From NCBI GenBank assembly GCA_020854785.1, contig JAHFZE010000291.1, positions 1 to 8,507 of the forward strand: 8,507 nt of DNA, read 5' to 3'. The notes beneath the pieces were generated by a model. The model was not told the DNA's origin. It made no database searches and worked only from the letters and a program-made list of their open reading frames with translations. Every line of letters starts with the position of its first letter. The stretch's first letter is position 1. The stretch comes from Methanomethylovorans sp. (GTDB lineage Archaea; Halobacteriota; Methanosarcinia; Methanosarcinales; Methanosarcinaceae). This document shows positions 6,167-8,507 of this stretch, in pieces. A program made the position numbers and the translations under genes.

Positions 6167-7321
6167 TCAGAAGTGGCTGACAATGTTTTCCTTGACGTTC
6201 ACTCCTTCCTTTATTGTTTGTTTCGGCCAGATCTTTACATTAGAATGTATTGTAGCCCCGCTGTGTATTACCACATCAGGCCCTATAACAGTTCCATTTT
6301 CCAGGCTACAGTTGTTTCCCACAGTTGTGCGGTTATCTATGATGCTACCGGATACGTTCGTGTTCTTTCCGATGTTCACATCATTGAAGATATACGATGA
6401 TAATATCCTGCTGTCATCGTCTATCGTGCAATTTGAACCAATGGTAGTGTATGGACCTATGAGAACATTATCTCCGATGGATGTGTTCTCACCTATGACA
6501 ATGGGTCCAACGATCGCTGAATTGGAGCCTACGGAAACATTGTGGCCAAGATGTAACGGTCCATTGATACGGGCGTTCTTGGTGGTGAAGCGCCCTTCTA
6601 TCACTGTACTCGGGAGCAATGATAACATCCAGCGCTGTGCTTCCCTGTAGGCTGCAGGACTTCCGACATCTGTCCAATTGCCTCTGGCAAGCACCCCATT
6701 GATCCTTTCCCCATTTTTCAGGAGCTTGGGGAACAGGTCACGGGCAAAGTCATATGCCTGGTTTTCTGGTATCATGTCCAGGATCTCCGGGTTACACATG
6801 TAGATACCGGTACTTGCTAGATTACTGAATATTTCCCCTGGGCCGGGTTTCTCCAGGAAGCGGTGTATCCTGTTATTCACATCCATATCTGCGATACCGA
6901 ACTCACTCGGGTCGTCGATAGATAGCAGTGCGATCGTGACCTTTGCATTCATGTGTTCATGGAATCTATATAACTCCCTTAGGTTAAGATTTAGTACGTG
7001 GTCGCCACCAAGTACAATAAATGGTTCCCCTTTCAGATATTTTTCAGCGTTCTTTACGCCGCCTGCAGTACCGAGCTTTTTATCCTCATATACATAATTG
7101 ATATGCACGCCATATATCCGCCCGTCTCCAAGTTGTTCTTCTATTTTCTCAGCCATATATCCAAGGGTAATGACGATGTCATTGAATCCCTCGTTTGCCA
7201 GGTGTTCAATAAGGTGAACTACAGAAGGTTTGTTGAGTATAGGAATGCTCGGTTTAGGCCTTTCGAATGTCAAAGGGCGCAGCCTGGTTCCCTCTCCTCC
7301 ACACATGATACATGCTTTCAT
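6167..7321 (-). CDS. NDP-sugar synthase (sugar-1-phosphate nucleotidyltransferase with left-handed beta-helix)
   Basis: The 384-residue protein has an N-terminal nucleotidyltransferase domain (1-235) and a C-terminal hexapeptide-repeat left-handed beta-helix (about 240-378, repeated [I/V]GxN-type turns). Visible motifs: GGEGTRLRPLT at 8-18, PKPSIPILNKP at 22-32, LGTAGG at 83-88 (base and sugar contact), GGDH at 105-108 (metal-binding Asp), FLEKP at 155-159 and NWTDVGSP at 215-222. The reaction is NTP plus sugar-1-phosphate to NDP-sugar and pyrophosphate, in the cytoplasm. Overall form and length resemble GDP-mannose pyrophosphorylases and archaeal glucose-1-phosphate thymidylyl/uridylyltransferases. 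No C-terminal acetyltransferase feature is evident, so GlmU-like bifunctionality is unlikely but not excluded. The exact base and sugar cannot be read from sequence alone. It is followed by the flippase-like gene, suggesting a supply of activated sugar for surface glycans or glycolipids. Confidence 0.95.
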   Translation of the reverse strand: MKACIMCGGEGTRLRPLTFERPKPSIPILNKPSVVHLIEHLANEGFNDIVITLGYMAEKIEEQLGDGRIYGVHINYVYEDKKLGTAGGVKNAEKYLKGEPFIVLGGDHVLNLNLRELYRFHEHMNAKVTIALLSIDDPSEFGIADMDVNNRIHRFLEKPGPGEIFSNLASTGIYMCNPEILDMIPENQAYDFARDLFPKLLKNGERINGVLARGNWTDVGSPAAYREAQRWMLSLLPSTVIEGRFTTKNARINGPLHLGHNVSVGSNSAIVGPIVIGENTSIGDNVLIGPYTTIGSNCTIDDDSRILSSYIFNDVNIGKNTNVSGSIIDNRTTVGNNCSLENGTVIGPDVVIHSGATIHSNVKIWPKQTIKEGVNVKENIVSHF

Positions 7322-7343
7322 ACATTTTAGGATGTTCTTTTTT

Positions 7344-7353
7344 ACATATATGT
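7344..7353 (-). promoter_or_regulatory. Palindromic TATA-like box before the NDP-sugar synthase
   Basis: ACATATATGT is a perfect 10-base palindrome centred about 27 bases from ATG 7321. If it is the TATA box, transcription would begin at or next to the start codon, giving a leaderless mRNA. This agrees with the absence of any purine-rich ribosome-binding site before the ATG. Confidence 0.4.
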
Positions 7354-7387
7354 TTGCCGGAACCGCTTAACATTAATTGTTTCCTCG

Positions 7388-7819
7388 TCAAAGGAGTTCG
7401 ATGCCGCTGGCATCTTGCACCACTATCTCCAGTTCACCCTGGTATTCCTGAACCTCGCCTGTCACCCGAACTTTGCTATTTTCAGCGATAATAGAAGCTA
7501 TCTCTTTAGCTCCTTTATCCCTGGGCACAAAGATCTTTGTGACCTGTGGACCATGTTCCACATCTATCAGCAAATGATCACCGGTATTCGTAAAACGCTC
7601 AGACACTACAGTACCTTCAAGATAGACTTTGTCACCAGGCTTTGAAAAGGTGTTGATTTCCTGTATCTGTGTCCCTTCCTGGTAAAAGGTCACATAAGCC
7701 ACAGATAGCGACAAAAGCACCATCATTAACAAAACGATCATCACTTTTTCTTCTTTCTCTATTTCTGACACCTTCCGCAAACAGCTTATTCCGATAGTTT
7801 TAATAAAAATGCTTTTCAT
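7388..7819 (-). CDS. Membrane-anchored OB-fold (nucleic-acid-binding-like) protein
   Basis: The 143 residues have one membrane span at 27-46 (MIVLLMMVLLSLSVAYVTFY), then a compact beta-rich domain at 60-143. That domain reads as an OB-fold of the tRNA-anticodon/RPA type: GDKVYLEGTVV, a LLIDVEHG strand, KVRVTGEV, and the closing EYQGELEIVVQDASGIELL pattern seen in many archaeal OB proteins. The domain is probably outside the membrane or anchored at it, which is odd for a nucleic-acid fold; binding of another ligand, or a purely structural role, is equally possible. The start is uncertain. ATG 7819 gives a basic N-terminus, but a TATA-like palindrome at 7825-7838 would place the transcript start inside the frame. 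That would favour ATG 7741, which begins directly at the membrane span. Neither has a good ribosome-binding site. It lies between the FKBP and the sugar synthase on the same strand. Confidence 0.85.
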   Translation of the reverse strand: MKSIFIKTIGISCLRKVSEIEKEEKVMIVLLMMVLLSLSVAYVTFYQEGTQIQEINTFSKPGDKVYLEGTVVSERFTNTGDHLLIDVEHGPQVTKIFVPRDKGAKEIASIIAENSKVRVTGEVQEYQGELEIVVQDASGIELL

Positions 7820-7824
7820 GGCAT

Positions 7825-7838
7825 TTTAAATATTTAAA
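7825..7838 (-). promoter_or_regulatory. AT palindrome, possible TATA box of the OB-fold gene
   Basis: TTTAAATATTTAAA is a perfect 14-base palindrome just before the OB-fold gene. Its centre near 7832 would set a transcript start at about 7806. That is downstream of ATG 7819 and upstream of ATG 7741. Confidence 0.35.
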
Positions 7839-7888
7839 TTTATTGTACCAGAGATGTCTGAAAAAGGAGAAGTCAGTAAATTTTATTG

Positions 7889-8437
7889 TTACTTACTAGC
7901 CTTCTCTATAGAAACCACTTCAACATCGAATGTCAGATTTTTGCCAGCGAGTGGAGAATTAAAGTCGAGTGTTACATTTGTATCAGTAATGTTAACTATG
8001 GTGGCAACTCCCATGAATGTTCCTACCTGATTTCCTATTTGCGGTACTATACTTGCATTTTCCAGATCAGACCTCGGTACTGGGATTAGATATTCCGGGT
8101 TATACTCTCCATAAGCTTCATCTGGTGAAAGCTTGAATGTTTTCCTCTCTCCAATGGTCATGTTAAGTACCCCGTTGTCAAAACCGCTGATCATTTGCCC
8201 TGCCCCTACAACAAAAGACAGGGGTTCATAGATCCTTGAAGTGTTTGCATCGTATAGTCCTGCTTCTTTTGCAACATCGATCAATGATGTATCAAAAACA
8301 GTTCCATTATCATACTTTCCTATATAGTTCACGCTAATACTATCGCCCTTCTCCACGATTTTGGACTGGCCGTTATCTGCACAGCCGCTTGAAAAAGCTA
8401 TGATCAATAATATAAGGATCAAACCAATTTTCTTTAT
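7889..8437 (-). CDS. FKBP-type peptidyl-prolyl isomerase lipoprotein, apparent AUA start
   Basis: This protein catalyses cis-trans isomerisation of prolyl bonds and probably helps fold exported proteins. With the ATA at 8437 as start it has 182 residues and begins MKKIGLILILL, a classic signal peptide. It is followed by the lipobox FSSGC, with Cys19 as the lipidation site. The FKBP core follows: VNYIGKYDNGTVFDTS at 36-51, FVVGAGQMISGF at 75-86, GERKTFKLSPDEAYGEY at 96-112. An inserted-flap region of the SlyD/long-FKBP kind then closes with SPLAGKNLTFDVEV at 161-174. Seven N-x-S/T sequons are present (N44, 65, 92, 127, 149, 154, 167), in keeping with an external, glycosylated protein. The only conventional start is TTG 8422, but it lies 22 bases from the core of a near-perfect GAGGTGA site and would remove both signal-peptide lysines. 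ATA 8437 sits at the right spacing. The family call is firm; the start codon is an inference. Confidence 0.93.
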   Translation of the reverse strand: MKKIGLILILLIIAFSSGCADNGQSKIVEKGDSISVNYIGKYDNGTVFDTSLIDVAKEAGLYDANTSRIYEPLSFVVGAGQMISGFDNGVLNMTIGERKTFKLSPDEAYGEYNPEYLIPVPRSDLENASIVPQIGNQVGTFMGVATIVNITDTNVTLDFNSPLAGKNLTFDVEVVSIEKASK

Positions 8438-8441
8438 TCTC

Positions 8442-8448
8442 TCACCTC
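8442..8448 (-). promoter_or_regulatory. Shine-Dalgarno GAGGTGA of the FKBP gene
   Basis: GAGGTGA on the minus strand is fully complementary to the usual archaeal 16S tail. From the GAGG core there are seven bases to ATA 8437 but 22 to TTG 8422, so it argues for initiation at the ATA. An in-frame TGA at 8449-8447 rules out any start further upstream. Confidence 0.65.
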
Positions 8449-8494
8449 AAACAAATTTGGGAAAAGGAAGAGTTTATGTGATAAAAAGTTATTG

Positions 8495-8506
8495 AGATAT
8501 TTAAGC
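8495..8506 (-). promoter_or_regulatory. Possible TATA box of the FKBP gene
   Basis: CTTAAATATCTC on the minus strand, centred near 8500, would start a transcript at about 8473 with a leader of some 36 bases containing the GAGGTGA site. The window edge prevents checking the upstream recognition element. Confidence 0.3.
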
Positions 8507-8507
8507 A

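Noticed and set aside
6183..6650. 155-codon plus-strand frame opposite the beta-helix of the NDP-sugar synthase
   Set aside because: Its apparent repetition is the mirror of the hexapeptide repeats on the other strand; no start signal or promoter.
7842..7888. Terminator between the FKBP and OB-fold genes
   Set aside because: Only a 4-5 bp imperfect stem and a broken T-run; not enough to call.

Overview
The window reads as euryarchaeal chromosome, most likely from a methylotrophic or acetoclastic methanogen (order Methanosarcinales). The reasons are archaeal TATA-like boxes in several gene leaders, GGAGG/GAGGTGA ribosome-binding sites, and the gene set itself: a radical SAM/helix-hairpin-helix protein, an archaeal NDP-sugar synthase, a UPF0104 membrane protein and a sequon-rich FKBP lipoprotein. 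The order-level placement is an inference from protein character; no rRNA is present. There are no tRNA or rRNA genes, insertion sequences, CRISPR arrays or signs of a prophage.

Layout. Positions 31-1341 (+) encode an unrecognised 436-residue protein with a ribbon-helix-helix N-terminus, a coiled coil, a long disordered Pro/Ser-rich linker holding a 93-bp tandem repeat, and a winged-helix-like C-terminus. Facing it on the minus strand (1366-1527) is a 53-codon gene for a HIT-type zinc-finger-like protein, easily missed because of its size but with a perfect GGAGG site. The dihydroxy-acid dehydratase gene ilvD (1610-3271, -) lies upstream of it and ends in a hairpin plus T-tract. ilvD is divergent from a radical SAM gene (3402-5081, +), and the two appear to share one TATA element at about 3327.

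From 5091 to the right edge all genes are on the minus strand. Read in transcription order they are an FKBP-type peptidyl-prolyl isomerase lipoprotein (7889-8437), a membrane-anchored OB-fold protein (7388-7819), a left-handed-beta-helix NDP-sugar nucleotidyltransferase (6167-7321) and a UPF0104/flippase-like integral membrane protein (5091-6131). The last two probably form a two-gene operon for making and moving an activated sugar or lipid-linked glycan. The FKBP is predicted to face outward and carries seven N-glycosylation sequons.

The points most worth attention are: the small zinc-finger gene; the two-ended DNA-binding architecture of the first gene; the atypical CX5CX2C radical SAM enzyme with a TRAM-like segment and a C-terminal HhH; and the FKBP gene, whose Shine-Dalgarno site points to an AUA start codon. 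I see no defence island or other clear multi-gene novel system.
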